DNA of 11,865 nt from Clostridia bacterium (GCA_017397695.1 JAFQIF010000149.1:1-11865), one strand, 5' to 3'; counted from the stretch's first letter, positions 1 through 6,742 are shown. Numbers and translations: made by a program. Notes: generated by a model not told the origin, from the letters alone.

Positions 1-120
1 AAGGTCGGCCAGCAGGAGAACCCGGCCAACTTCCTGCTCATGCATGCTATGGGCCCGAACGTCGCCGGCGTTATCGGCTCTGCCGTTGCCGCGGGCGTGT
101 TCATCTCCATGTTCGGCTAA
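1..120 (+). CDS. oadB: Sodium-translocating decarboxylase beta subunit, C-terminal end (partial)
   Basis: Frame 1 is open from the window edge to a TAA at 118-120 and gives the last 39 residues of a membrane protein. The tail has a short amphipathic stretch, then a Gly/Ala-rich helix ([17 protein letters not shown]) ending in Phe-Gly, as in the OadB/GcdB/MmdB family. These multi-spanning proteins decarboxylate carboxybiotin and couple this to Na+ export across the cytoplasmic membrane. The next gene encodes the matching carboxyltransferase subunit, which supports the call. The start lies outside the window. Substrate specificity (oxaloacetate, methylmalonyl-CoA or glutaconyl-CoA) cannot be told from this fragment; oxaloacetate is inferred from the neighbour. 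Third positions are mostly C or G, as in oadA, consistent with high expression. Confidence 0.8.
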   Translation, partial: KVGQQENPANFLLMHAMGPNVAGVIGSAVAAGVFISMFG

Positions 121-139
121 TTCAACCCAATTGCGCTTT

Positions 140-188
140 CCCTGCCGGATAAATCCGGCAGGGGAGCGGTCCCGCTTGATAAGCGGAC
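140..188 (+). promoter_or_regulatory. Two hairpins in the oadB-oadA spacer
   Basis: Seen: a perfect 10-bp stem, CCCTGCCGGA (140-149) with TCCGGCAGGG (154-163), loop TAAA. A second stem, GTCC-C-GCTT (169-177) with AAGCGGAC (181-188), has one bulged C. Neither is followed by a U-run, so they are not typical terminators. They end 22 nt before the oadA start codon. Inference: an RNA processing or stability element that sets the ratio of oadB to oadA message; a partial terminator is the alternative. Confidence 0.55.
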
Positions 189-210
189 TGATTTAAGGAG
201 GAAATGAGAC

Positions 211-1608
211 ATGGGCAAGGTGCTTATCACCGATACCATTCTGCGCGACGCGCATCAGTCTCAGGGCGCGACCCGTATGCGCCTGGATGAAATGCTGCCG
301 GTCGCTGAAAAGCTCGACAAGGTCGGCTACTACTCTGTGGAGTGCTGGGGCGGCGCGACGTTTGACAGCTGCCTGCGCTTCCTGAACGAAGATCCGTGGG
401 AGCGTCTGCGCCAGCTGAAGGCGAAGATGCCCAACACCAAGCTGCAGATGCTCTTCCGCGGCCAGAACATTCTGGGCTACAAGCACTATGCGGATGACGT
501 GGTTGATGCGTTCGTTAAGAAGGCAATCGAGAACGGTATTGACATCATCCGTATCTTCGATGCTCTGAACGACCTGCGCAACCTCGAGCAGGCTGTCAAG
601 TCCACCAAGAAATATGGCGGCATCTGTGAGATCGCCATCAGCTACACCATCAGCCCGGTGCATACCGAGGAGTATTTCGTGAAGCTGGCCAAGGAGATCG
701 AGGAGATGGGCGCGGACGCCATTTGCATCAAGGATATGGCGAACCTGCTCCTGCCGTATGATGCCTACAGCCTCGTCAAGAAGCTCAAGGCCAACACCAA
801 GCTCCCGATCCACCTGCATACCCACAACACCGCCGGCACCGGCGCGATGACCATCCTCAAGGCCATCGAAGCGGGCTGCGACATCGTGGATACCGCGCTG
901 TCCCCGCTGGCCGAGGGTACTGCCCAGCCGGCGACCGAGTCCCTGTGCGCGACCCTGAAGGGCACCGAATGGGATCCGGGTCTGGACATGGATCTGATGA
1001 GCGAGTGTGCTGTGCACTTCCGTAAGGTTGCCGACCGTCTGAGCAAGGACGGCTGGCGCGATACCTCTAAGGTTCTGAGCGTTGACGCCAACACCCTGAA
1101 GTATCAGGTCCCGGGCGGCATGCTTTCCAACATGATTGGCCAGCTCAAGCAGTTCAACGCCATGGATAAGTACTATGACGTTCTGGCTGAGATCCCGCGC
1201 GTTCGTAAGGACTTCGGCTATCCGCCGCTGGTCACCCCGACCTCTCAGATTGTCGGTACTCAGGCGGTTATGAACGTTCTGTTTGGTCGTTATAAGACCT
1301 TCCCGAACGAGTCCAAGGGCCTGCTGAAGGGCGAATATGGCCGTCTGCCGGCTGAGGTGAATGAGGAAGTCCGTAAGCTCGCCATCGGCGACGCCGAGGT
1401 CATCACCTGCCGTCCGGCTGACCTGCTCAAGCCGGAGATGGATAAATATCGTGAGGAAATCCGTGAGTACTACACGCAGGAGGAGGACGTCCTGTCTTAC
1501 GCCTTGTTCCCGAAGGTTGCTCCGAAGTTCTTCCAGTATCGTCAGGCTCAGCAGCTGAAGATTGACAACACGATGCTCAACGCTGAGAACAAGACGATGC
1601 CCGTCTAA
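211..1608 (+). CDS. oadA: Oxaloacetate decarboxylase alpha (carboxyltransferase) subunit
   Basis: This 465-residue cytoplasmic protein transfers the carboxyl group of oxaloacetate to biotin, the first step of the Na+-pumping decarboxylase whose beta subunit is encoded just upstream. The N-terminal TIM barrel (about residues 4-265) carries the family signature DTILRDAHQS (8-17; D13 expected as metal ligand), the carboxylated-lysine motif IKDMANL (K174) and the metal-binding HLHTHNTAG (H203, H205). The conserved C-terminal carboxylase region follows to about 460. There is no Met-Lys-Met biotin attachment motif, so the biotin carrier must be a separate protein, probably encoded upstream outside the window. 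The start is fixed by AAGGAGG a few bases before ATG. Codon use is strongly biased (CTG, AAG, ATC), unlike the later genes, suggesting high expression. Pyruvate carboxylase subunit B or methylmalonyl-CoA carboxyltransferase are the alternative names for this family. Confidence 0.92.
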   Translation: MGKVLITDTILRDAHQSQGATRMRLDEMLPVAEKLDKVGYYSVECWGGATFDSCLRFLNEDPWERLRQLKAKMPNTKLQMLFRGQNILGYKHYADDVVDAFVKKAIENGIDIIRIFDALNDLRNLEQAVKSTKKYGGICEIAISYTISPVHTEEYFVKLAKEIEEMGADAICIKDMANLLLPYDAYSLVKKLKANTKLPIHLHTHNTAGTGAMTILKAIEAGCDIVDTALSPLAEGTAQPATESLCATLKGTEWDPGLDMDLMSECAVHFRKVADRLSKDGWRDTSKVLSVDANTLKYQVPGGMLSNMIGQLKQFNAMDKYYDVLAEIPRVRKDFGYPPLVTPTSQIVGTQAVMNVLFGRYKTFPNESKGLLKGEYGRLPAEVNEEVRKLAIGDAEVITCRPADLLKPEMDKYREEIREYYTQEEDVLSYALFPKVAPKFFQYRQAQQLKIDNTMLNAENKTMPV

Positions 1609-1642
1609 GCGGGATGAGTCCGCACCCACTGCGCATCGCCTT

Positions 1643-1706
1643 GCTTCTAACTGGTATCGTTTGCGCGGAAGGCGCTCTGATACCTGCTAAGCTGATTGTA
1701 AGAAGC
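1643..1706 (+). other. Nested hairpin in the oadA 3' region
   Basis: Seen: GCTTCT (1643-1648) can pair with AGAAGC (1701-1706). This encloses GGTATC (1653-1658) with GATACC (1679-1684), and inside that GCGC (1663-1666) with GCGC (1672-1675) around loop GGAAG. A separate small stem GCGG/CCGC directly follows the oadA stop (1609-1623). No gene is visible in 1609-1919. TATAAT at 1727-1732 lacks a well spaced -35. Inference: a structured 3' UTR, possibly an mRNA stabiliser or a 3'-UTR-derived small RNA. Confidence 0.4.
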
Positions 1707-1732
1707 TTTGTGGTGCTAGAGATTGGTATAAT

Positions 1733-1767
1733 AAAGAAGACTGTCGCTTATGCGGCAGTCTTCTTTT
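1733..1767 (+). terminator. Rho-independent terminator after oadA
   Basis: AAAGAAGACTG (1733-1743) pairs with CAGTCTTCTTT (1756-1766). The stem continues as CGC/GCG plus a T-G wobble around a TTAT loop. It ends in TTTT (1764-1767). The A-run on the left means it could also stop transcription from the other strand. Confidence 0.88.
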
Positions 1768-1797
1768 ATACATATCTTAAAACAAACCGATAGTCTG

Positions 1798-1827
1798 AAA
1801 AAGATGCTCGTACATGAGCGTCTTTTT
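1798..1827. terminator. Second, bidirectional terminator between oadA and yigZ
   Basis: AAAAAGATGCTC (1798-1809) pairs with GAGCGTCTTTTT (1816-1827), with one G-U pair and loop GTACAT. The A-run and U-run on either side suit both strands, so it can back up the oadA terminator and also end the convergent tyrS-yigZ transcript. Confidence 0.8.
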
Positions 1828-1849
1828 ATGTAATTCTTCTTAAAACCGC

Positions 1850-1909
1850 CGCGAAGCGAAGAAGGGGTTTGGGGACAATGTCCCCGAGCAGGTCCGGGCG
1901 GCAGCCCGG
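1850..1909. repeat. Cluster of three short palindromes behind yigZ
   Basis: Three hairpins stand in a row: CGC-GAA-GCG (1850-1858), GGGGAC-AAT-GTCCCC (1871-1885) and CCGGGC-GGCA-GCCCGG (1894-1909). They are linked by G-rich sequence and end 10 bases before the yigZ stop codon. None has a U-run. The compact, GC-rich layout differs from the AT-rich terminators next to it and resembles REP- or MITE-like intergenic repeats. Copy number cannot be judged from one window. Confidence 0.5.
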
Positions 1910-1919
1910 CGTAACTCCA

Positions 1920-2564
1920 TCACTCCTCGTCCGGCCACGGATAATATAGCTCTCCGTCCTCAAGCGTTTCTGCTTTGCCGTCAGTGATACGTGTAATCTC
2001 AGAAAGCAGATTCTCAGCGTCCTTCACGCGCACCATCAGCGTACAAACGACGCTCGCGCCGAATTCGTTATGCTCAATGATCACCGGAGCAGAGCGCAGG
2101 AAGTATTCCAACCGCTGCCATGTAGAGTAATCGACCTCGACCATGTAGCGCGAGCTCTTTTCCATCACGACGACGCCCGCCGCATCCAGCGCAGTCTTAC
2201 TGCCCTGTGCATACGCACGAACCAGACCGCCTGCCCCCAGAAGGATACCACCAAAGTACCGCGTGACAACCACGGCACAGTTCACTACGCCGCGTGCTTT
2301 CATGACTTCGATGATCGGCATGCCTGCTGTGCCGCCGGGCTCGCCGTCATCGCTGTAGCGCATGATGCCGCTGTTGAGCCCGATGATGTAAGCGTAGCAA
2401 TTGTGCGTGGCGTCCTTGTGCTTCTGACGAATGCGGGTGAGGAAGGCCAGCGCTTCCTCTTCAGTCCGGCAGGGACAGCCGTAGCCGATGAAACGGGATT
2501 TGTTGATGATAAACTCTTCGGAGTTTTCCTCTCGCAATGTTTTGTAGGAAAGCTGATCTGCCAT
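1920..2564 (-). CDS. yigZ: YigZ/IMPACT family protein (UPF0029)
   Basis: This 214-residue soluble protein has the two-domain layout of the bacterial YigZ/YvyE family. The N-terminal IMPACT (UPF0029) domain carries RYSDDGEPGGTAG (69-81) and TRYFGGILLGAGGL (101-114), both hallmarks of the family. The C-terminal part from about residue 140 fits the ferredoxin-like DUF1949 domain. The eukaryotic relative IMPACT acts in translational control by GCN2; the bacterial role is not settled. The start ATG is preceded by a weak GAGGGA. It lies 38 nt behind the tyrS terminator with no recognisable promoter, so expression probably depends on read-through from tyrS. Length is normal and the frame intact. The family is certain, the function is not. 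Confidence 0.9.
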   Translation of the reverse strand: MADQLSYKTLREENSEEFIINKSRFIGYGCPCRTEEEALAFLTRIRQKHKDATHNCYAYIIGLNSGIMRYSDDGEPGGTAGMPIIEVMKARGVVNCAVVVTRYFGGILLGAGGLVRAYAQGSKTALDAAGVVVMEKSSRYMVEVDYSTWQRLEYFLRSAPVIIEHNEFGASVVCTLMVRVKDAENLLSEITRITDGKAETLEDGELYYPWPDEE

Positions 2565-2602
2565 GATGATCCCTCACAGAAGCATGGTTGGGGTAGAGAG
2601 AC

Positions 2603-2636
2603 AAAACCGCCGGACGCCGCAAAAGACGTCCGGCGG
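2603..2636 (-). terminator. Rho-independent terminator after tyrS
   Basis: On the minus strand CCGCCGGACG pairs perfectly with CGTCCGGCGG (plus-strand 2607-2616 and 2627-2636), with a 10-nt loop and a short TTTT run. The stem begins 8 bases past the tyrS stop codon. Confidence 0.85.
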
Positions 2637-2644
2637 ATAAGGGA

Positions 2645-3877
2645 TTACTTGAGAACGAAGAGGTGGAACTTCTTCTTGCCGGAGCGCAGCATCAAGCCGT
2701 CGCCCGCGAACATCTCCTCGGTGACAACAGCGTTCACGTCGGTGATCTTCTCGTCGTTCACAGCAACGCCGCCGCCCTGAATCAGTCGGCGCGCAGCGGA
2801 ATTGGACGGCGCAATTTTGCTCATCGCAAGCAGCGTGGTCACACGGGCGTCGTTTGCAAGGTCATCCTTCGTCAGCTCAGTAGTCGGAATGGAGCCGCCC
2901 ATGCCAGCGCCGCCGAAGAGCGCGGCAGCAGCTTCCTGAGCCTTGACAGCTTCATCCTCGCCGTGCACAAGCTTAGTGACTTCGTATGCGAGCACCTTCT
3001 TGGCTTCGTTGATCTGGCTGCCTTCCAGCGCGCCCAGACGGCGAACTTCGTCCATCGACAGGAAAGTCAGCAGGCCCAGACACTTCTCGACGTCCTTGTC
3101 ATCAATGTTGCGCCAGTACTGATAGAAGTCATATGGGCTGGTTTTTTCGGCAGAAAGCCAGAGGGCACCTTTCTCGGTCTTGCCCATCTTGCGGCCGTCA
3201 TGGGTGAGCAGCAGCTGGAACGTGCAGGCAAACGCACTGGTCTGTTCCTTGCGGCGGATGAGATCCGCGCCACCGAGCATGTTGCTCCACTGGTCATTGC
3301 CGCCCATCTGCAGGCGGCAGCCATAGCGCTTGTAGAGTTCAAGGAAGTCGTAGCTCTGCATGAGCATGTAGGTGAACTCCAGGAAGCTCAGACCATTCTC
3401 GGTGGCCATACGAGCCTTGTAGCAATCGGCGGTCAGCATCTTGTTGACGGAGAAGGTGGAGCCGATGTCGCGCATGAAGTCAATGAAGTTCAGATGACGC
3501 AGCCAGTCGCCGTTGTTGACGATGATCGCCTGGCCCTCGGAGAAATCCAGGAAGCGAGCCATCTGCTGCTTGATCTGCGCAACGTTGTTGTCGATGGTCT
3601 CGACGGTCATCATCTTGCGCATATCGGTTTTGCCGGACGGATCGCCGATCATTGCTGTACCGCCGCCCATCAGTGCGATCGGCTTGTGGCCGGCGCGCTG
3701 CATGTGCGCCATCGCCATGATTGGAATGTAGTGGCCGATGTGCAGGGAATCGGCGGTCGGATCGAAGCCGACGTAGAAGGTGGTCGGATTCTCCAGTTGC
3801 TTGTAGAGATCCTCCTCGTAGGTTACCTGCGCGATAAAGCCGCGGTCCTTGAGGATGTCGAGGATGTGCTGTGCCAT
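2645..3877 (-). CDS. tyrS: Tyrosyl-tRNA synthetase
   Basis: TyrS activates tyrosine with ATP and charges tRNA-Tyr in the cytoplasm. The 410-residue protein has the class I signatures HIGH (46-49, inside ADSLHIGHY) and KMGKT (230-234), the KMSKS equivalent. The tyrosine-site stretches FYVGFDP (34-40) and QSYDF (174-178) are present, as is GGNDQW (192-197). The C-terminal 65 or so residues form an S4-type RNA-binding domain. This is the usual length of bacterial TyrS. The start is set by GGAGGG, 8 nt before ATG, on the minus strand. Upstream lie a tyrosine T-box leader and a consensus promoter, so expression should rise when uncharged tRNA-Tyr accumulates. A terminator follows, then yigZ. Nothing is broken or missing. 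Confidence 0.97.
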   Translation of the reverse strand: MAQHILDILKDRGFIAQVTYEEDLYKQLENPTTFYVGFDPTADSLHIGHYIPIMAMAHMQRAGHKPIALMGGGTAMIGDPSGKTDMRKMMTVETIDNNVAQIKQQMARFLDFSEGQAIIVNNGDWLRHLNFIDFMRDIGSTFSVNKMLTADCYKARMATENGLSFLEFTYMLMQSYDFLELYKRYGCRLQMGGNDQWSNMLGGADLIRRKEQTSAFACTFQLLLTHDGRKMGKTEKGALWLSAEKTSPYDFYQYWRNIDDKDVEKCLGLLTFLSMDEVRRLGALEGSQINEAKKVLAYEVTKLVHGEDEAVKAQEAAAALFGGAGMGGSIPTTELTKDDLANDARVTTLLAMSKIAPSNSAARRLIQGGGVAVNDEKITDVNAVVTEEMFAGDGLMLRSGKKKFHLFVLK

Positions 3878-3920
3878 GTTAGGTCCCTCCGAATCATAGA
3901 ATTGGGCAGGAGAGCATAAT

Positions 3921-4184
3921 AAAAACGCCCCCCAAGAAAACTGGAAGGCGTGAAACTACGCGGTACCACTTCCGTTTAAGGCTCCCTTGCGGAAAACCTC
4001 CTCATTGCCCGCAATCACGGGCACTACGCTGTATCCGGCGTAACCGGCGGCGGCCTACTAAGAAAACCGTTCGGGGCCGAGCTCCGGGATGTATTCAGAT
4101 CATCTTCTGATACTGCCTTGCACCTACCGACAGCTCTCTTGATCAGGGATGGATGATCGTACTTGTTCCCATCAATGCCTCTGA
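3921..4184 (-). promoter_or_regulatory. Tyrosine T-box riboswitch leader of tyrS
   Basis: Read on the minus strand. Stem I is closed by GATCATC/GATGATC and its loop holds GGAACAAGTACGATC, with TAC (plus-strand 4159-4161) as the tyrosine specifier codon. A GCCCG/CGGGC hairpin fits stem III. The T-box bulge TGGTACC, within TGGTACCGCG (3959-3968), binds the free tRNA acceptor end. In the antiterminator GGAAG pairs with CTTCC and GCG with CGC around this bulge. The competing terminator pairs ACGCCTTCCAG (3941-3951) with CTTGGGGGGCGT (3925-3936) and ends in a U-run (3921-3924). The CGCCTTCC segment is shared by both, which is the switch. Confidence 0.95.
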
Positions 4185-4189
4185 AGCGT

Positions 4190-4218
4190 ATTATATGATG
4201 TGGATGTATGAAAGTCAA
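4190..4218 (-). promoter_or_regulatory. Sigma-A type promoter of the tyrS T-box transcript
   Basis: On the minus strand TTGACT (4213-4218) and TATAAT (4190-4195) are separated by 17 bp. The -35 box overlaps the TGA stop codon of the upstream eamA gene (4215-4217). Confidence 0.88.
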
Positions 4219-5111
4219 GTTTTTTTCGCAAATAAACCGCTGGTTTCCAGCGTATCTACAATCATGGACAGGATGATCAGCACACCACCGAAGAGCTGCA
4301 TGGGCGTTAGCGCTTCCTGCAGCAGCAACGCGCCTCCGATACATGCTGCAACAGGATTCAGGTTGATTGTTAGCGACACGCTCAACGAATCGACAAAGCG
4401 GATTGCCTCATTATAAAGCACATAACACAAGGCAGAGCAGACGGCCGCCAGCAGAAAAATACATAGCCATGCCGTCGCAGAAATGGGAACCCAGCTGCTG
4501 CGCTCTGCGATGGCAAAAGGCGCAAGCGTAATGGTTGCCGCAGCGGCTTGCCAGGTGGATACGCGCATAGAGGAGCAGGCTGCCATCAGCTTGGGCGTCG
4601 TCAAAATATATCCTGTCCAGCACAGGCAGGCGCAGACCATGAGCAGATTGCCGATGAGCGTGCCGGTGCCTTCGCCGCCATCGGTCATGATGACAAAATA
4701 GGCGCCGATGAGGGAGAGCGCAACGGCAAACCAGCGCATTGCGCTGATTCTCTCGCGCTCAAACAGGACACGGAAAAGCAACGTAAGCATTGGAACCAGC
4801 GCAAGAATGAGCGAGGCAGCAGATGCGGTTGTACGCTGAAGCCCGGAATACTCAAAGAAAAAATACACAGTGATGCCCAGCAGCGTTGTTGCCAGTGCTC
4901 TGGGCGCCCATTTGCCCAGACGAATACCGCCTTCCATCTTCAGGCACAGGGGGATCATCATGGCTGCCGTAAGCGTATAGCGCCAGAAGGCCAGCGTCAT
5001 AACGGGCATGCCTTCGCTCAGCGCAGTCTTGGAAAAGATGAACGACAGGCCCCACATCACATTGACGAAGATCAGCATAGCCATGCCACGTGCTTTTGCA
5101 TTGTATTTCAA
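4215..5111 (-). CDS. EamA/DMT-family transporter (10-TM permease)
   Basis: This 298-residue inner-membrane protein belongs to the drug/metabolite transporter superfamily. Two tandem EamA repeats (about residues 9-140 and 155-288) each hold about five hydrophobic helices. The first begins with the typical FVNVMWGLSFIFSK, and the second repeat contains the helix LCWTGYIL. Substrate cannot be predicted; family members export amino acids, metabolites or drugs. An upstream TTG (5135) is possible in frame. The TTG at 5109-5111 is preferred because AAAGGAGG sits 7 nt before it and because the other TTG would fall at or upstream of the predicted transcription start. The C-terminus is short and basic (FAKKT). 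No terminator follows before the tyrS promoter, so this gene may read through into the T-box leader. Confidence 0.88.
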   Translation of the reverse strand: MKYNAKARGMAMLIFVNVMWGLSFIFSKTALSEGMPVMTLAFWRYTLTAAMMIPLCLKMEGGIRLGKWAPRALATTLLGITVYFFFEYSGLQRTTASAASLILALVPMLTLLFRVLFERERISAMRWFAVALSLIGAYFVIMTDGGEGTGTLIGNLLMVCACLCWTGYILTTPKLMAACSSMRVSTWQAAAATITLAPFAIAERSSWVPISATAWLCIFLLAAVCSALCYVLYNEAIRFVDSLSVSLTINLNPVAACIGGALLLQEALTPMQLFGGVLIILSMIVDTLETSGLFAKKT

Positions 5112-5139
5112 GAGAATGCCTCCTTTTGATAACAAAGCT

Positions 5140-5169
5140 ATGATACATGGTGTATATGTTGCTTGTCAA
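5140..5169 (-). promoter_or_regulatory. Promoter of the eamA-family gene
   Basis: On the minus strand TTGACA (5164-5169) and TATCAT (5140-5145) are 18 bp apart. The predicted start site near 5133 leaves a short leader containing the AAAGGAGG site. Confidence 0.72.
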
Positions 5170-5174
5170 GCGGC

Positions 5175-5203
5175 TTGCGTGCTGGAGCGATTTGCAGTAA
5201 AAT
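5175..5203 (+). promoter_or_regulatory. Promoter of trmL
   Basis: TTGCGT (5175-5180) and TAAAAT (5198-5203) are 17 bp apart. The -35 box stands back to back with that of the divergent eamA promoter, only 5 bp away (5170-5174). Transcription would begin near 5210, after the in-frame ATG at 5204, which supports the trmL start at 5240. Confidence 0.75.
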
Positions 5204-5239
5204 ATGTTCAGGAAAGTGATACAGAATTGCGGAGGCATC

Positions 5240-5758
5240 ATGATTCATATTGTTCTCGTTGAACCGGAGATTCCTCAGAATACGGGCAATATTGCCCGTA
5301 CGTGTGCTGCTACAGGCAGCGAGCTGCATCTTGTAGAGCCGCTTGGCTATCAGTTGGATGATAAGTATTTAAAGCGCGCAGGCCTGGATTACTGGCCGCT
5401 GGTGAAACTACATGTTCATCCGGACTTTTCCGACGTTCTTAAGCGTTATCCGGATGCTGCATTCTATTATGCCAGCACGAAGGCACCCAAGAGCTATGCA
5501 CAGGTAGATTATCCCAGCGAGGTGTTTCTTGTTTTTGGCCGTGAATCACGTGGTCTACCGGAGAATCTTCTGAAGCGCGTGTATGATCACTGTATCCGTA
5601 TTCCCATGGTTGAAGGTGCGCGGAGCTTAAATCTCTCAAATTCTGTGGCTATTGTTACCTATGAAGTTCTCAGACAACATGATTTCGAGCATTTGCTGGA
5701 TCATGGTATGCTTACCGGCCGTGAAGAAACGATTGGGGCCTGGATGGATTATTTATGA
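5240..5758 (+). CDS. trmL: tRNA (cytidine(34)-2'-O)-methyltransferase, SPOUT family
   Basis: TrmL (YibK) methylates the 2'-OH of the wobble nucleotide of certain leucine tRNAs, using S-adenosylmethionine. The 172-residue protein opens with HIVLVEPEIPQNTGNIART, the family signature. It has the SPOUT-knot motifs FGRESRGL (99-106) and IPMVEGARSLNLSNSVAI (about 121-138), which form the cofactor pocket. It is a minimal SPOUT enzyme without an extra RNA-binding domain, as usual for YibK. An in-frame ATG at 5204 would add 12 residues, but GGAGG at 5231-5235 is correctly placed for 5240 and the promoter lies over the upstream region. No terminator is visible before the next promoter at 5771. Confidence 0.93.
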   Translation: MIHIVLVEPEIPQNTGNIARTCAATGSELHLVEPLGYQLDDKYLKRAGLDYWPLVKLHVHPDFSDVLKRYPDAAFYYASTKAPKSYAQVDYPSEVFLVFGRESRGLPENLLKRVYDHCIRIPMVEGARSLNLSNSVAIVTYEVLRQHDFEHLLDHGMLTGREETIGAWMDYL

Positions 5759-5770
5759 AGTACAGTTTCC

Positions 5771-5800
5771 TTGACAGGGGGATATCCTTCATTGTACAAT
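5771..5800 (+). promoter_or_regulatory. Promoter of the 72-residue membrane protein gene
   Basis: TTGACA (5771-5776) and TACAAT (5795-5800) with an 18-bp spacer, about 30 bp before the GTG start. It lies between trmL and the small gene and would start a separate transcript. Confidence 0.75.
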
Positions 5801-5829
5801 AAATCAATCAACGTGAGGGAGGCGGTCGC

Positions 5830-6048
5830 GTGAAGAATAAGAAACAGAAGAATCATATTGGCTATCGCGTGGCTGCAGGCGTGATGGACGTTTTCGGCGT
5901 TGCTGCGGCGTCACTTGCCATCGTTGTGCTGATGCTGATGCTGGGCAGCCTTTATTCTTGGCTGCGTCAGGATCTTGCCATTACATTCGCTGATCTTACG
6001 GATAATATTACTGATGCCGTGATCATCACAGACAGCGCAAATAAATGA
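5830..6048 (+). CDS. Small single-span membrane protein, unrecognised
   Basis: This 72-residue protein has a very basic N-terminus (MKNKKQKN), a hydrophobic helix at about residues 20-45 containing LAIVVLMLMLGSLYSW, and an acidic, Asp/Thr-rich tail (residues 48-72). The charge pattern suggests the N-terminus is cytoplasmic. I do not recognise a family. The GTG start follows a GGGAGG site, and the gene has its own consensus promoter and a terminator that begins inside its stop codon, so it looks like a real, separately transcribed unit. The first UDG gene begins only 22 nt beyond that terminator, so the ORF might also act as a translated leader for it; that is speculative. Confidence 0.65.
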   Translation: MKNKKQKNHIGYRVAAGVMDVFGVAAASLAIVVLMLMLGSLYSWLRQDLAITFADLTDNITDAVIITDSANK

Positions 6049-6083
6049 TGCAGCTTCTTCCTGCGGGAGGATGCTGCATTTTT
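6048..6083 (+). terminator. Terminator or attenuator between the 72-residue ORF and the UDG gene
   Basis: ATGCAGC (6048-6054) pairs with GCTGCAT (6073-6079). The inner arm CTTCC/GGGAG extends the hairpin, and TTTTT (6079-6083) follows. The stem starts at the last base of the upstream stop codon and ends 22 nt before the next start, leaving no room for an independent promoter between them. Confidence 0.82.
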
Positions 6084-6105
6084 GCATACAGAAGGAGCGA
6101 TGAAC

Positions 6106-6681
6106 ATGAATACATCCTGGCCGACGCTCACGCAGGAGGCATATTCCTGCGAGAAGTGCAGGCTCTGCCAGACGAGAAATCACGTTGTGCTTGGAGAAGG
6201 CGATCTGCATGCCAGCCTGATGTTTATCGGCGAGGGGCCGGGGCAGCAGGAGGATCTTACTGGCAGGCCGTTCGTAGGGGCTGCTGGTCAGCTGCTGGAT
6301 AAAATGCTCGCTGCGATTGGTATGACACGTGATCAGGTTTACATCTGCAATATTGTCAAATGCCGGCCGCCTCAGAATCGTGTGCCGGAAGCGGATGAGC
6401 GTGCTGCCTGCATGGATTATCTGCGCCAGCAGGTAGCGTTGGTACGTCCTAAGGTGATTGTCTGTCTTGGTTCCACGCCAACGCGTGCTTTGCTGGGTGA
6501 TCATATGCGCATCACGAGAGATCGCGGTGTATGGCAGCTCAGAAAGGGCGTGTGGTTTATGCCAACATATCATCCAGCTGCGCTTTTGCGCGATCTGGAT
6601 AAAAAGCGCCCTGCATGGGAGGATTTCAAGGCCATTCGGGATAAACTGATGGAGCTGGGTGTTTATGAGCGCAGGGTTTGA
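6106..6681 (+). CDS. Family 4-type uracil-DNA glycosylase with Fe-S cysteines
   Basis: The enzyme excises uracil arising from cytosine deamination and starts base excision repair. The 191-residue protein has motif GEGPGQQED (42-50) followed by GRPFVG, and the second active-site motif HPAALL (156-161), as in family 4 (UDGa) enzymes. Four cysteines in the family's arrangement, C15 and C18 (CEKC) then C86 (VKCRPP) and C102, should bind a 4Fe-4S cluster. Upstream in-frame starts at 6082 (TTG) and 6100 (ATG) exist. 6106 is preferred because AGGAG ends 8 nt before it, whereas 6100 is only 2 nt away and 6082 lies in the terminator U-run. Expression probably relies on read-through of the preceding terminator. 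The next gene is a paralogue. Confidence 0.9.
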   Translation: MNTSWPTLTQEAYSCEKCRLCQTRNHVVLGEGDLHASLMFIGEGPGQQEDLTGRPFVGAAGQLLDKMLAAIGMTRDQVYICNIVKCRPPQNRVPEADERAACMDYLRQQVALVRPKVIVCLGSTPTRALLGDHMRITRDRGVWQLRKGVWFMPTYHPAALLRDLDKKRPAWEDFKAIRDKLMELGVYERRV

Positions 6682-6742
6682 TATACCGTGCATTCATTCT
6701 TGCTGTCATAGCTTCCATGAAAAAGAAGAGGAGGGGATGTCG

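Noticed and set aside
193..1629. 478-codon open frame on the minus strand covering the whole of oadA.
   Set aside because: It mirrors oadA, which has unmistakable catalytic motifs; strong codon bias in oadA removes stops from the opposite strand. The predicted protein shows no domain and no ribosome site.
1708..1732. Possible promoter TTGTGG / TATAAT before the oadA terminator.
   Set aside because: The spacer is only 13 bp and the transcript would end at once in the terminator.
2663..3919. 418-codon open frame on the plus strand opposite tyrS.
   Set aside because: Shadow of tyrS caused by biased codon use. It runs through the tyrS leader edge and lacks recognisable motifs.
5204..5239. Longer trmL start adding 12 residues.
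   Set aside because: The ATG falls at the end of the -10 box, lacks a ribosome site, and the extra residues do not fit the family, which begins at MIHIVLVEPEIPQNTGN.
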